Source: Planctomycetota bacterium | GTDB lineage: Bacteria; Planctomycetota; UBA1135; GCA-002686595 | DNA: 64,000 nucleotides | NCBI GenBank assembly: GCA_002686265.1 | Contig: NZBA01000120.1 | Span: 124,001 to 188,000, forward strand | Direction: 5' to 3' | In this document: one piece after another, positions 1-9,308 of the stretch | How positions within the stretch are numbered: the stretch's first letter is position 1 | How the letters are laid out: each line of letters begins with the position of its first letter | The notes under the pieces: generated by a model | Told to the model about the DNA's origin: nothing | Database searches by the model: none | Seen by the model: only the letters and a program-made list of their open reading frames with translations | Position numbers and translations under genes: made by a program

Positions 1-1392
1 GCCGAGGGGGAGGAGGAACCAGAGGGCCGCGAGGGCCGTCAAGCTGATGCCGATTCCGACGGGCGCCATGGCGAGGTTCTTGCCGCGCAGGATGCGGTGG
101 CGTGGGAGCGGGGCGAGCAGGAACGAACGAACTCCGTTCCGGTCCAAGCCGAAGGAGTTGGCGATCATCGAACTGGCGCTGAGCTGTACGATCAGGCTGG
201 AGCCGAGGGTCATCAGCGGCGCGAATGCCCCCAGGCTCTCGCCCCTTCCACTCCTCGAGAGCAGGAACCCGAACATCAGCAGAATGACCAAGGGGCTGAG
301 AAGCGACAGCTTCACCTCCGGCGCTCGCAGGAGGTAGCGCAGACTGGCGAGGGCGATGCCGGCCTCGCGGTCGTCCACGAAGGGCAGGCGGCGCTCCCCG
401 AATTGGAGTCCGTGGCGCTCACCGCGCTCGGCCGAGGAGTCGGCGCGCGCGGCGGCGGAGCGGCGCCGGCGCACGGGCTTCTCGCGGCCCAGGGCCGCGG
501 CCAGGGTCGAACGAAAGGAACGGCGCAAGCTCCAGGCGCCGATCGAGAACATCCCGACGAAACAGGCGACGCCCTGCAGCGCGTGGCCGGCGAACACCGA
601 GCTCGCGCCGAAGGCGAGCCAGCCGATAGGCAGGATCTGGACGGTGAGCGTGATCGTCTGTTTCAACCTCGCCTTGGTGTGCTCCTCGCGCGCGAGGGGA
701 AGAGCGTCGCGCTCCTCGTCGCCGGACGATTGCTCGATTCCCGTCATCTCGACCGTGGTCCGGTCGGAACCCAACTCGCTCATGTTGATCAGGTTCGGCA
801 CCTGGATGAGCAGCACGAACAGGAAGGTCAGGAGAGCGATGACGTTCCGGCCGCGCCGCTTGTTCTGCATGAGACCTGCCAGCCAACCGCGCAGTTGGTA
901 GGTCAGGGCCGTGATCATCCCCAAGAAGGCCAGCACCAGCGGGATGCACCAGAGCATGCGCGGGCCGTGGACGATCACCATCGCCAGGCAGAGACCGGCC
1001 ATCGCCGGCAGGCAGATGGCGACCGCGACGCTCACGAACGAGCTCAGGTAGTTGTAGAGGAACACCCCGTGCGAGGAGACCGGCAGGTGCAGCAGTTGCT
1101 CGAGGGACATCACCTCGGAGTGCTGTAGATCCGTCATCAGGCCGGTGAGCCAGATGAAGAGGAACAGGGTGGAGAGGGCGGCCCAGGCCGCCAGCAGGTG
1201 AAAGGGCCGTGCCTCGGGCAGCGTTTCGATTCCGATGGCGAAGGCGGTGAGGAACCCGGCGACACACAGCAGCCCGCCGAAGGCGAGGAGGATCGTGAAG
1301 ACGGCGTTGCTCAGTCTTCCGGCGCGGACGGTGCGGTTGACCAAGATGCGCCAGCGCAGCCAGAGCACGGCTCTGAGGTGAAGGCGATTCAC
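1..1392 (-). CDS. ABC-2 type exporter permease, C-terminus cut by window edge
   Basis: Membrane subunit of an ABC exporter, paired with the ATPase encoded just upstream. It starts at GTG 1392, overlapping the ATPase stop in a GTGA junction, so the two are translationally coupled. Reading from that GTG gives an open frame of 464 codons to the window edge with no stop. Hydrophobic segments are clear, for example VFTILLAFGGLLCVAGFLTA near residue 30, and further ones near residues 60, 120-190 and 290. A charged, Arg-rich loop (about residues 305-340) is followed by the sequence FGLDRNGVRSFLLAPLPR, which I recall from multi-domain ABC-2 permeases of this kind, although I cannot name the exact family. 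The end lies outside the window. Substrate is unknown. Confidence 0.8.
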   Translation of the reverse strand, partial: MNRLHLRAVLWLRWRILVNRTVRAGRLSNAVFTILLAFGGLLCVAGFLTAFAIGIETLPEARPFHLLAAWAALSTLFLFIWLTGLMTDLQHSEVMSLEQLLHLPVSSHGVFLYNYLSSFVSVAVAICLPAMAGLCLAMVIVHGPRMLWCIPLVLAFLGMITALTYQLRGWLAGLMQNKRRGRNVIALLTFLFVLLIQVPNLINMSELGSDRTTVEMTGIEQSSGDEERDALPLAREEHTKARLKQTITLTVQILPIGWLAFGASSVFAGHALQGVACFVGMFSIGAWSLRRSFRSTLAAALGREKPVRRRRSAAARADSSAERGERHGLQFGERRLPFVDDREAGIALASLRYLLRAPEVKLSLLSPLVILLMFGFLLSRSGRGESLGAFAPLMTLGSSLIVQLSASSMIANSFGLDRNGVRSFLLAPLPRHRILRGKNLAMAPVGIGISLTALAALWFLLPLG

Positions 1393-2159
1393 GAGGCGTC
1401 CTCTTCGAGCCAGCTGAGGTGGTTCTGCGCGCCGGCGTCGGCACCGACGACTTCGAGGAAGCGCTCCTCGAGCGAGCCTCCGCTGCCCAGGGCCGCCAGG
1501 GCCGTCTGCTCCACGAGCTCACCTCCGACGATGATGCCGACGTGATCGCACACGCGCTCGACGATCTCGAGCACGTGAGAGGTCAGGAACACCGTCGATC
1601 CGCGCTCCACGAAGGTGGTCAGGATGTGGCGGATCGTCCGCGAGGCGATGGCGTCCACGCCCTCGAAGGGCTCGTCGAGGAAGAGGAGGTCGGGGTCGGG
1701 CAGCAGGGCGCCGGCGAGGGCGAGCTTCTTCTTCATTCCGTGGGAGTACTCGATGGTCAGCTTCGCCTCCTCATCCTGGAGGCTCAACAGCCCCAGCAGC
1801 TCGTCGATGCGCTTGCGCAGGAGGTCTCCTGGCATCGAGTGCATGCGACCCACGAAGATCAGGTACTCGCGGGCGGTCAGGTTGTCGAAGAGGGCCAAGT
1901 CCTCGGGGACCACGCCGATGCGGCTCTTCATCTCCAGCGCCTGCGAAGGCACGCGCGGATCCTGACCGAGGACTTCCATGCGTCCGGACGTCGGCTCGAG
2001 CAGGCCCGTCAGCATCTTGATCGTCGTCGATTTCCCCGCACCGTTGGGTCCGAGGAAGCCGTAGAACGAGCCCGCTTCCACCCGCAGGTCCACACTCTCG
2101 ACGGCGCGGGAGGTTCCGAAGGAGCGTGAGAGTGCGTTCGTTTCTATGGCGAGGGCCAT
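1389..2159 (-). CDS. ABC transporter ATP-binding protein
   Basis: Cytoplasmic ATPase subunit of an ABC-2 exporter, 256 aa, the usual length for this class. Walker A is GPNGAGKST near residue 38, followed by a Q-loop-like region (RIGVVPEDLALF). The signature is degenerate, YSHGMKKKLAL instead of LSGGQ. Walker B is LLFLDEPFEGVD and the H-loop is LTSH. The form resembles the DrrA/CcmA-type subfamily used with ABC-2 permeases. The ATG at 2159 starts directly with a normal N-terminus (IETNALSRSFG). It is followed by the coupled permease gene, so the two probably form a simple two-gene exporter. Substrate cannot be told from sequence. Confidence 0.9.
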   Translation of the reverse strand: MALAIETNALSRSFGTSRAVESVDLRVEAGSFYGFLGPNGAGKSTTIKMLTGLLEPTSGRMEVLGQDPRVPSQALEMKSRIGVVPEDLALFDNLTAREYLIFVGRMHSMPGDLLRKRIDELLGLLSLQDEEAKLTIEYSHGMKKKLALAGALLPDPDLLFLDEPFEGVDAIASRTIRHILTTFVERGSTVFLTSHVLEIVERVCDHVGIIVGGELVEQTALAALGSGGSLEERFLEVVGADAGAQNHLSWLEEDAS

Positions 2160-2402
2160 GGGCGGGGGCGTGGGGTAGGGAGGCGGCGTGTCCCGCGAGT
2201 GAGGGACCCGCGGCGAGGGGAACGGGGGAATGCGGCGCGCGAGAGAGGATAGCGTCCGCCCGCTGCGTCCGTGCGGCCCGGGCGCGGAGGGGTCGGGAGC
2301 GTAGGGAGTTGTGGACTCGCGGCGTCGCGTGCCGCCTCCTCCGGAATCACCCGATCCGGAGATCTGGAATCCCTCGCGCGTCCCAGCCTCGGCGGGTGGC
2401 GC

Positions 2403-3515
2403 TCACCAGATCCTGCCTTGTCGGTAGCGCCATGACTGCACCGGGTCGTCGCACTTCCAGGGGACCTGGTTCAGCGCCGATCGCCCTGCCTGTTTCTCGG
2501 ATGTGAGCGCGGGCTCGTCGAGCTCGAGGGTCAGCAGCTCGATGCAGGCTCGCTGCTGGGAATCGGCGCTGAGCAGGCTCACCTCGAGCCAGGGCCTGAC
2601 GACCTCGCCGAGGGCGTAGAGGGCCTCCATGCTCATCAGGGCGTCATCGCGGATACCGTTGTCACGCAGGTGGCCGACGAGCTCTGGGGCGATCTGATCG
2701 ACGAGGTGCCGCCGTTCTCCCCAGCCCAGGAGAAAGGCGAAAACGAAGCGCTTGTCGGGAGGCTGGGAGACCAGCCGTTGTGTCAGGCTTCGTTCCATGC
2801 GGCCGAGGTGGGCCATGGCGAACGGCAGGCTCTTCGAGTCCTGCGAATCACCCATGATCCACATGGGATCGTCGATCGTCGTCCAGTCATCCAACTGCTC
2901 GACCGTGAGGTCCAGCAGGATCTCCGGCGGCGAGTAGGGAGCCAACCGCGGGTCCGCGGCGAGGGCCGCCGATTGCAGGAGGCCGATGGCGATCCTCTTC
3001 TCCTGCCAGTCGTCGGAGCGCAGCGACGCCTCGAGGTGTCGCCGGGCTTCGTAGGCCTCGGCGGGATCCGAGAGGCGCCGGGAGAGCTCCCGCCCGGCGC
3101 AAGTAGCGTTCCATTTCTCGTCATCGTCCCGCAGGTCCTCGGTGAGCTCGGCGTAGGGGAGCTCCTCGATCGGGATGTCCTCCGTGAGCGCGGCGCCCTC
3201 CGCCAGGCCACCGGCGGCAAGGGCGCGCGCCGAGCCTCGCGGGGGAGGAGCGATCGAACGCACGGCGCCAACCGATCCGGCGGCCACTGGTCTCCGGAGT
3301 CGTTCGCTGGACAGTGGCGTGGAGAGCGCCTCGTCCGCCGCACCGACGCGCTGGGCGCGCTCGGGAGGACACGGCGGCGGGCCGAGCGCCGCGGGACCCG
3401 CGGCCTGGGCGGTTCGCGGCGGGCCCTCGACTCCGCCCGGGCCGCCGCCCCCGAGGAGCACGGCGCCCGCGAGAGCCGCGACCACCACGAGCGATCCTGC
3501 GAGCCGACTCCCCAT
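2403..3515 (-). CDS. secreted protein, HEAT-like helical repeats
   Basis: 370 aa with an N-terminal hydrophobic stretch (LAGSLVVVAALAGAVLLGG) that reads as a signal peptide or anchor. It is followed by about 90 residues of Pro/Ala/Gly-rich linker and then a helical region from about residue 130. Pieces such as DDALMSMEALYALGEVVRPWLEVSLL look like HEAT or armadillo helical pairs. I do not recognise a catalytic motif or a named family. The gene stands alone between the ABC exporter and the sulfatase, 156 bp downstream of the latter on the same strand. Function is unknown; a protein-interaction scaffold outside the cytoplasm is the most that can be suggested. Confidence 0.65.
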   Translation of the reverse strand: MGSRLAGSLVVVAALAGAVLLGGGGPGGVEGPPRTAQAAGPAALGPPPCPPERAQRVGAADEALSTPLSSERLRRPVAAGSVGAVRSIAPPPRGSARALAAGGLAEGAALTEDIPIEELPYAELTEDLRDDDEKWNATCAGRELSRRLSDPAEAYEARRHLEASLRSDDWQEKRIAIGLLQSAALAADPRLAPYSPPEILLDLTVEQLDDWTTIDDPMWIMGDSQDSKSLPFAMAHLGRMERSLTQRLVSQPPDKRFVFAFLLGWGERRHLVDQIAPELVGHLRDNGIRDDALMSMEALYALGEVVRPWLEVSLLSADSQQRACIELLTLELDEPALTSEKQAGRSALNQVPWKCDDPVQSWRYRQGRIW

Positions 3516-3671
3516 GAGCCCATCCGAGCGCGGTGGGGGCGTTGCCGCAAGCGTGCACGCCCGCCGCCGGCCGGTCTTCCCACCCGTGGGAGCGCCGTTC
3601 CACCGTTGCCCGTCACCCGCGTTCCCGAGGGTAGGACGGCCGGGCCAGCGTCTCCGCCATCCGCGCGCACG

Positions 3672-5369
3672 TCAGCGGGATGGTCGGTCGGCGTCCGCCG
3701 TCCCCCGCGCTCGGCTCCGCCTGGCGGCTGCGCTCTTCCACGGGGAAACGCCGGGCTCGAGTCCGCCGTCCCCCGCGCCCGCCTCCATCGGCGCGCTGCC
3801 CCACCAGCGCGGCCCGGGCCGGAAGTCGTCCTCGAGGTAGCGCTCGTGCTGCCGTTCCAACCGCGCCATGCCCTCCCGTGCAAGGCGGCGCCAGCGCGCG
3901 GCGCGTGCGTCCCGGGCGAAGCGTGGGAATGGCGTGGGCATGCGCGCTCCGCTCGCCGCCAACCAACTGTCGAGGGTCGCGCGCAGCTTCGCCGCGCGCT
4001 CGCCGTGCGCGGCGACCACATCCGTGCGTTCCCCGGGATCCGTCCCGAGATCGTAGAGCTCGTCCCGCCCGTCCTCGTGGTAGTGGATCAGCTTCCAGTC
4101 GCCCTCCAGGACGATCGACGAGGGCTCGCCGCCCTGGTTGCCGTAGTGCGGGTAGTGCCAGAAGAGCGGGCGCGGGGCGAGGGCTCCGCCCGCGAGCAGG
4201 GGGACGAGGCTCGTGCCGTCGACCTCCTGCGCGGCGGGTACGTCCGCTCCGGCGAGCTCGAGCAGGGTTGGGTACCAATCGATGCCGCTGACTGGCGTGG
4301 AGGAGGTCGTTCCCGGTCGGGTCCGGCCCGGGGCGCGGAGGTAGAACGGTTCGCGCAGGCCACCCTCCCACTGGCGCCCCTTGCCGCCGCGCAGGGGCAG
4401 GTTGCTCGTCGAGAAGGCGTCACCCGAGGCGACGCCGCCGTTGTCCGAGGTGAAGCAGACGATCGTGTCCTCGGTCAGGCCGAGCTCCTCGAGCTTCGCG
4501 AGCACGATCCCCACCGCATCATCCATGGCCTCGATCATGCCGGCGTAGATGGGACAGTCTTGAACCTGGCGCACCGCGAGGCGGCGGTCGAAGGCGAAGC
4601 GGTGCTCGGCCGGGCCCGCTTCCACCGCCTTGTCGCGGTACTTCCGCCACAGCTCCCGTGTGGTCTGGATCGGCCCGTGCACCGAGTAGAACGAGAGGAA
4701 CGCCAGGAAGGGCTCCTCGCGGTGCTCCTCGATGAACGTGGCCGTCTCCCGGGCCAGGCGCAGGGGGAGCGACTCGCCGGCGGGGCCCGACTCCAGGTTG
4801 GGATTGGTGTAGGGGCTGAAGTACCCGCCGCGCGGGCTGCCCGAGTCCCAGCCGCCGACGTTGCGCTCGAAGCCGTGGTCGCCAGGCCATGACCCGCGTC
4901 CGCCCAGGTGCCACTTCCCCGCGAAGAAGGTCCGGTAGCCCGCGTCGCGCAGGGCTTCGGCGAGGGTGTGCTCCTCGGCGCGCAGGGCGCGCGCGTACTC
5001 CGGCGGCATGTGGCTGTCGTGGCGCCCGTTCGTGCACCACTGCTCTCCCGCAGCGTCACCGATCCAAGTCGTGATCCCGTGCTTGGGAGGGGTTTTCCCG
5101 GTCAGGATGCTCGCCCTCGACGGGCTGCATACTCGGCACGCGGCGTAGCCGCGCGTGAACTTCATCCCCCCAGCGGCGATCGAGTCGATGTGCGGGCTCT
5201 CGTAGAAGGTCGAGCCTTCGTTGGAGAGATCACGCCAGCCGAGGTCGTCGGCCAGGATGAAGACGATGTTCGGCCGGCGCGGCGCGGTCTGGGCCGGCGC
5301 GGCGGCGGCGCATGCGGCGAGGAGCGCGAAGCCGACGGCGACGAGGAGTGCGGCGCGCGCCCAGTTCAT
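3672..5369 (-). CDS. secreted sulfatase (type I, formylglycine-dependent)
   Basis: 565-aa sulfatase with signal peptide (residues 1-27, ending APAQT). The N-terminal metal site is NIVFILADDLGW (Asp41, Asp42). The CSPSRASILTG motif puts the Cys that is oxidised to formylglycine at residue 81, so this is a true catalytic sulfatase. Later metal and active-site segments are GKWHLGG, SFYSVHGPIQ and FTSDNGG. The start is ATG 5369; the frame is open further upstream, but that part only reads as antisense of the neighbour, while the signal peptide begins here. The last ~45 residues are low-complexity and Arg/Ala-rich. Likely exported, cleaving sulfate esters of algal or other polysaccharides; the exact substrate is not evident. 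Confidence 0.92.
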   Translation of the reverse strand: MNWARAALLVAVGFALLAACAAAAPAQTAPRRPNIVFILADDLGWRDLSNEGSTFYESPHIDSIAAGGMKFTRGYAACRVCSPSRASILTGKTPPKHGITTWIGDAAGEQWCTNGRHDSHMPPEYARALRAEEHTLAEALRDAGYRTFFAGKWHLGGRGSWPGDHGFERNVGGWDSGSPRGGYFSPYTNPNLESGPAGESLPLRLARETATFIEEHREEPFLAFLSFYSVHGPIQTTRELWRKYRDKAVEAGPAEHRFAFDRRLAVRQVQDCPIYAGMIEAMDDAVGIVLAKLEELGLTEDTIVCFTSDNGGVASGDAFSTSNLPLRGGKGRQWEGGLREPFYLRAPGRTRPGTTSSTPVSGIDWYPTLLELAGADVPAAQEVDGTSLVPLLAGGALAPRPLFWHYPHYGNQGGEPSSIVLEGDWKLIHYHEDGRDELYDLGTDPGERTDVVAAHGERAAKLRATLDSWLAASGARMPTPFPRFARDARAARWRRLAREGMARLERQHERYLEDDFRPGPRWWGSAPMEAGAGDGGLEPGVSPWKSAAARRSRARGTADADRPSR

Positions 5370-5389
5370 GTTGGCCCCCCCCGAGCCGC

Positions 5390-6007
5390 CTAGAAGTACC
5401 AGCGCAGGGCGACCAACCCGAGCATCCCGTTGAACTCCTCGCGGGCATCGAAGGTGCCCGCGGTGGTCTCGGCCTTGCCGAGCAAGTCCTTGTGCTTGAG
5501 CTGCACTTCGAGCCCGTAGTTGTCGCCGAGCGGGTAGATCAAGCCGACGCCGAAGCCGACGAAGGTCATCGGATCGCGGTCGGGCTCGTCCTCCACCTCC
5601 AACTCGTCCATGTGGGACAGTTCGAGGAAGACGAAGGGCTCGGTGCGGTGGAACGGGGTGAGGTAGTAGCGACCGCCAACCGTCGCCTGCCAGGAGTCGC
5701 CGATGTCGAGGTCGATCTCCTCGACCGCGACGTAGCCCGAGGTCGATCCGGTCAGGGGGAACTCGACGTCCAGTCCGGTGGTTTTCACCTCGATGGCGTG
5801 ATCGCGCTCCTCGACCACTTCCTCCTCGGTGATCTCGCCCTCGTAGTCGAAGGAAGTGAACAGCCACTGCCGGAGCCCAACGCTGCGCCGCAGGTTGGGT
5901 GCGCGGGCCGTGCCGCCCTGCTTCGTCCAGGCCGCGCTCGGGGTCGCGCTGCAAGCGCCTGCGAGGCCCAGTACCAAGAGGCCTGGAACCGTCTTCCACC
6001 ACTGCAT
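5390..6007 (-). CDS. outer-membrane beta-barrel-like lipoprotein
   Basis: 205 aa. The signal peptide ends LVLGLAGACSATPS, with a plausible lipobox Cys at residue 19. The rest alternates short amphipathic strands with acidic loops and contains typical barrel stretches (ATVGGRYYLTPFHRTEPFVFLEL, split by turns; VGFGVGLIYPLGDNYGLEVQL). The C-terminus is ALRWYF, ending in an aromatic residue as outer-membrane barrels do. ATG 6007 was chosen because the signal peptide begins there. It lies 20 bp upstream of the sulfatase on the same strand and may be co-transcribed. Function is not assigned; an OmpW/OprF-like small barrel is the closest general description. Confidence 0.65.
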   Translation of the reverse strand: MQWWKTVPGLLVLGLAGACSATPSAAWTKQGGTARAPNLRRSVGLRQWLFTSFDYEGEITEEEVVEERDHAIEVKTTGLDVEFPLTGSTSGYVAVEEIDLDIGDSWQATVGGRYYLTPFHRTEPFVFLELSHMDELEVEDEPDRDPMTFVGFGVGLIYPLGDNYGLEVQLKHKDLLGKAETTAGTFDAREEFNGMLGLVALRWYF

Positions 6008-6117
6008 TGAATCCTCCGCGTCTCCGGTCGTTCGTCGTCGGGCGCCATTGGAGCCTCTGGATGGGCTCTCAACCAAGGAAAAGCCGCCGGCGTCCGCCAC
6101 GCCCTCCGCTCGCGGTC

Positions 6118-7863
6118 TCAGCGAGGCGGGGGAGCGAGTCGCTCTAGACGCGCACGGTACTCGCTCGCCTCGGAGCCGCGACCGCTGCGCTCGAGACAGT
6201 CGACGAGATAGCGCAGGATCGGCGCGCGCGAAGGGGCCAGTTCGTGCGCCTCGCGCAGGGGACCGACGGCCTCGGCCGCGCGCCCGACCTCCATCAGGGA
6301 GATGCCGAGGTTGTAGTGCATGCTCGCGCCGCGCCGGCCGTCGCGGATCAGGCGCGTGAAGGTCTCCACCGCCTCCGCGTAACGCTTGGACTGGATCAGG
6401 CACGAGCCGAGCATGTTGCGGGCGTAGGCGTTCGCGTCATCGGCGGCCAGGACCTCGCCGAACAACCCGGCGGCTTCGCTCCAATCGCCGGCGTTCATGC
6501 GCGCCGCCCCGGTCATCAGCTTGCGGTGCAGAGGCGCGGTCTCCAGCGGCCCCGGCAGGTCGCTGGGGGCGAGGGGGTGTGGCCACTCGTCGGCCTCCTC
6601 CTCCCCGGCGCCGGCGTAGCCCAGGGCGCGGATGCGCGCGAGGAGCTCGTCGTCGACGGCATCGCCCGCACCGGGATCGAGAGCCGGCAGGCCGACCGCG
6701 CGGGCGATTGCGGCACGGTAGGGACCGACGTCGGCATCGCCCCCCGCCAGGAGGTCGCGTGTCTCGTCTGGATCGGCGGCGGGATCGAAGAGCTGGGGCT
6801 TGGAGCTGTGGATGTACTTGGCCCGCGCGTCGAGCCAGCCCGCCAGTGGGCTCCAACCGTAGTAGTAGAAGCCGTTGTAGGATTCGAAGTACATGCCGCG
6901 CTCCTGCGGCGGGTCGGCGCGGAACAGGCTCACGCCGTCGAGGCCGCCCGGCGCGCTCTCCGCGGCGAGGCCGAGGGCGTCGGCCAGGGTCGGGTGGACG
7001 TCCGTCACGCTGACGATGCTCGTGCTGCGCTCGCCCGCGCGCGCCAGGTCCGCCCGCCGCAGGAGCATCGGCACGCGCAGAGTAGGCTCGTAGCAGTAGG
7101 TGGCGTGCGAGAGCTCCTCGTGCTCGCCGAAGGCCTCGCCGTGGTCGGCCACCACCAGCACGGTCGTCTCGCCCAGGGCGTCCTCCTCGCGCAGGGCGTC
7201 GAGGAGGCGCCCGACTTCCGCGTCCATCGAGGCGACCTCCCCGAGGTAAGGGTCGCCGGCCGCGGCTCCTCCGTCGAAGGCCGCCGGGGGCGCGTAGGGA
7301 GCGTGTGGATCGAACAGGTGAACCCACAGGAAAAAGGGACGCCCCCGGTCGCGCGCCGTTAGCCAGGCCAGGGCGCCCTCGACTACCTCGCGTGCCTCGC
7401 GTGCCGAGAAGTGCGCGTCGGCGGTGATCCCCCGCTGGGCCGGTGCGTCGTAGCGCTCGAAACCCTGGTCCAGGCCGAAGTCCGGATCGAGCACCGCCGC
7501 GGCGATGAAGGCCGCGGTCTGCACGCCGGCCTCCCGCGCCCGCTCGGCGAGGGTACGCGCGGACTGGGGGAGGGGACTCACTCCGTTCTCGCGCACCGAG
7601 TGCCGGGGCGGGGTGAGCCCGGTCATCATCGACGAGTGCGCGGGCAGGGTGATGGGCGTCACCGTGTGTGCCCGGTCGAAAACCACCGATTCGCGCGCCA
7701 GGCGGTCGAGGTTGGGGGGGACGCTAGGCGAGCGCCCGTAGCAGCCGAGGGCGTCGGCGCGCGTCGTGTCGAGGGTGACGAGCAGGGCCGAGCCCCTCGC
7801 GGGCGCGTCCGCGGCGGGGCCGCAGGCGGCGAGGGATGCGAGCAGGACTGAGAGGACGGGCAG
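6118..7863 (-). CDS. sulfatase-fold lipoprotein with C-terminal TPR repeats, start codon unresolved
   Basis: Alkaline-phosphatase-superfamily hydrolase followed by TPR repeats. The metal site LLVTLDTTRADALGCYGR and a lipoprotein signal (VLLASLAAC) are encoded between about 7735 and 7863, upstream of the first ordinary start (GTG 7686). The protein must therefore begin above 7686, yet the frame has no ATG, GTG or TTG up to the stop at 7984-7986. I put the start at CTG 7863 only as a placeholder. The nucleophile motif is TLPAH, with Thr where sulfatases have the formylglycine Cys. Later metal motifs are VVADHGEAFGEH and HATYCY. Residues after about 390 (from GTG 7686) contain about three TPRs (ARNMLGSCLIQSKRYAEAV). 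It is probably a phosphodiesterase or phosphotransferase rather than a sulfatase. Confidence 0.75.
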   Translation of the reverse strand: MPVLSVLLASLAACGPAADAPARGSALLVTLDTTRADALGCYGRSPSVPPNLDRLARESVVFDRAHTVTPITLPAHSSMMTGLTPPRHSVRENGVSPLPQSARTLAERAREAGVQTAAFIAAAVLDPDFGLDQGFERYDAPAQRGITADAHFSAREAREVVEGALAWLTARDRGRPFFLWVHLFDPHAPYAPPAAFDGGAAAGDPYLGEVASMDAEVGRLLDALREEDALGETTVLVVADHGEAFGEHEELSHATYCYEPTLRVPMLLRRADLARAGERSTSIVSVTDVHPTLADALGLAAESAPGGLDGVSLFRADPPQERGMYFESYNGFYYYGWSPLAGWLDARAKYIHSSKPQLFDPAADPDETRDLLAGGDADVGPYRAAIARAVGLPALDPGAGDAVDDELLARIRALGYAGAGEEEADEWPHPLAPSDLPGPLETAPLHRKLMTGAARMNAGDWSEAAGLFGEVLAADDANAYARNMLGSCLIQSKRYAEAVETFTRLIRDGRRGASMHYNLGISLMEVGRAAEAVGPLREAHELAPSRAPILRYLVDCLERSGRGSEASEYRARLERLAPPPR

Positions 7864-7967
7864 GACTCCCGCGCGCGGTCCCCACCTCCCCGCGCTTCGC
7901 CGGCGCGGGCGAGCGCGGGCAGCCCCGAGCGGGTCCGCTCCCGGCCGCGGCGCGCTGTCGACGCTCC

Positions 7968-9296
7968 TCAGGATCCGCCGCCTTCACCGGAGTCCGCCGC
8001 CTCGACGGGCTCCTCCTCGGTGACGATCTCGTCCACGATCACTTCGTCCTCCAGGACGGGATCGTCCGCGAGGTTCGTTCCGGGCTGGGTGCCCGTGTCG
8101 AACAGGCCCGCTTCCTCGATCGCCGGCACGCTATCAGGTAGCGCCGCGGAGTCCGGCGGGGTGGTTTCCCCGGACTCCAGCTCGGCGGGAGGCTCGACCG
8201 GCTTGACCATGTCGGTCATGCGCTTGGTGAAGTTCGCCTGGTTGTAGAGGGCGATTTCGTACACCCACGGGCCGAGGTGTTCATTCAGCTCCGCGGCTGC
8301 GGCCTTCGCGGCCTCGGGATCGAGAGTCACCGCCGGTTCCTCGCCTCCGTCCTCGCCGCCGTCGGTCGCGGGGAGCGGCCCCACCGAGGCCAGGACCGCG
8401 GGCCCCTCCTCGTCGAAGGAGGCGCGGAAGGTGGCGAAGTGCTTCTCCTCGATCGTGTGTACCGTCGCGTCCACGCGCAGCCCGTCGAAGGTCCAGAAGG
8501 TCGCCTTCGTCGGCTCGGCGGAGCCGGCGAAGCCCTCGGCCGGCAGGACGTCTTGGAGGTTGAGGTACTCGAGCGCGCCGCACAGGCCGTTCGCCACCGA
8601 GGCGTACTTCAGCTCGTGGTCGGCGGGGATGCCATGGACCTCGTACTCGCCATCGCCGCGCGAGGCCTTGGAGACCGACAGACGCTCGCCGTCGGAGTGG
8701 GCGATCTCGACCGCCTGCACCGCGTCGCGCTCGACCTTGAGGATCTCCTTGTCGAGCCAAGCGGCGGCATCGGCGGGCAGGGCGAGATCGCCCGCGGCGA
8801 GCCACGAACGTGTCTCTCCCGCGACGCGCACGTAGGTCGAAGCGGCGCCCGCTCCCTCGCGCGCGTGACCGACGAGCAGTGCGGCCAGGGTCCCGCCGGT
8901 CCCGTCGGCCAGGACCAGCAGCTTCGATTCGGCCTCCCCGGCGTCCACATCTTCGACGCCCAGGCGTGAGTAGCGCTCGGGGACGTTGGTCTTGGCCTCG
9001 ATCTTCTTCAGCTCGGCGGCGGCGAGGATCGTCTTGCGCACTTCCTCCATGCGCACCGGGTAGCTCGCCTTCTGTTCCAAGCCCCAGGCGCCGTCCCTGG
9101 TGGAGACGGTGTAGCTGCCCTCGGCGTCGGTCACCGTGATGGCCGCGACGTCGTTGATCGAGCTCATCAGCTCGGGGAATACGAGTCCGAGCTCCTCGCT
9201 CGCACGCGTCTCGCCGCGCCTCGAGGCCACGGCGGCGAAGATGAGGATCAGGGCTGCGGCGGCCGCGACGGCGAGGGACTTCACGTTTCGGTTCAT
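7968..9296 (-). CDS. DUF4340 protein of a GldG-type ABC system
   Basis: 442 aa. One N-terminal membrane segment (VKSLAVAAAAALILIFAAVA) is followed by a large extracytoplasmic domain with the DUF4340 pattern: repeated units such as AAITVTDAEGSYTVSTRDGAWGL and a second copy beginning VQAVEIAHSDGERLSVSKA. The last 60 residues are Pro/Glu-rich and disordered. It directly follows the GldG-like gene (12 bp apart). In many phyla DUF4340 genes close an operon made of an ABC ATPase, a permease and a GldG protein, as here. The role is unknown but probably structural or regulatory in the same membrane complex. Confidence 0.85.
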   Translation of the reverse strand: MNRNVKSLAVAAAAALILIFAAVASRRGETRASEELGLVFPELMSSINDVAAITVTDAEGSYTVSTRDGAWGLEQKASYPVRMEEVRKTILAAAELKKIEAKTNVPERYSRLGVEDVDAGEAESKLLVLADGTGGTLAALLVGHAREGAGAASTYVRVAGETRSWLAAGDLALPADAAAWLDKEILKVERDAVQAVEIAHSDGERLSVSKASRGDGEYEVHGIPADHELKYASVANGLCGALEYLNLQDVLPAEGFAGSAEPTKATFWTFDGLRVDATVHTIEEKHFATFRASFDEEGPAVLASVGPLPATDGGEDGGEEPAVTLDPEAAKAAAAELNEHLGPWVYEIALYNQANFTKRMTDMVKPVEPPAELESGETTPPDSAALPDSVPAIEEAGLFDTGTQPGTNLADDPVLEDEVIVDEIVTEEEPVEAADSGEGGGS

Positions 9297-9308
9297 TTCA
9301 GCACCTCA

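Noticed and set aside
97-1128. Plus-strand open frame of 343 codons at the left end
   Set aside because: Antisense of the ABC permease, whose minus-strand frame has clear membrane helices and coupling to the ATPase.
2160-2405. Readthrough of the TGA ending the 2403-3515 gene
   Set aside because: The frame stays open afterwards, but the sequence is Pro/Arg/Ser-rich noise running into the ABC ATPase gene, with no domain.
2670-4892. 740-codon plus-strand open frame
   Set aside because: Antisense of the HEAT-like and sulfatase genes; no recognisable domain and composition typical of a shadow frame.
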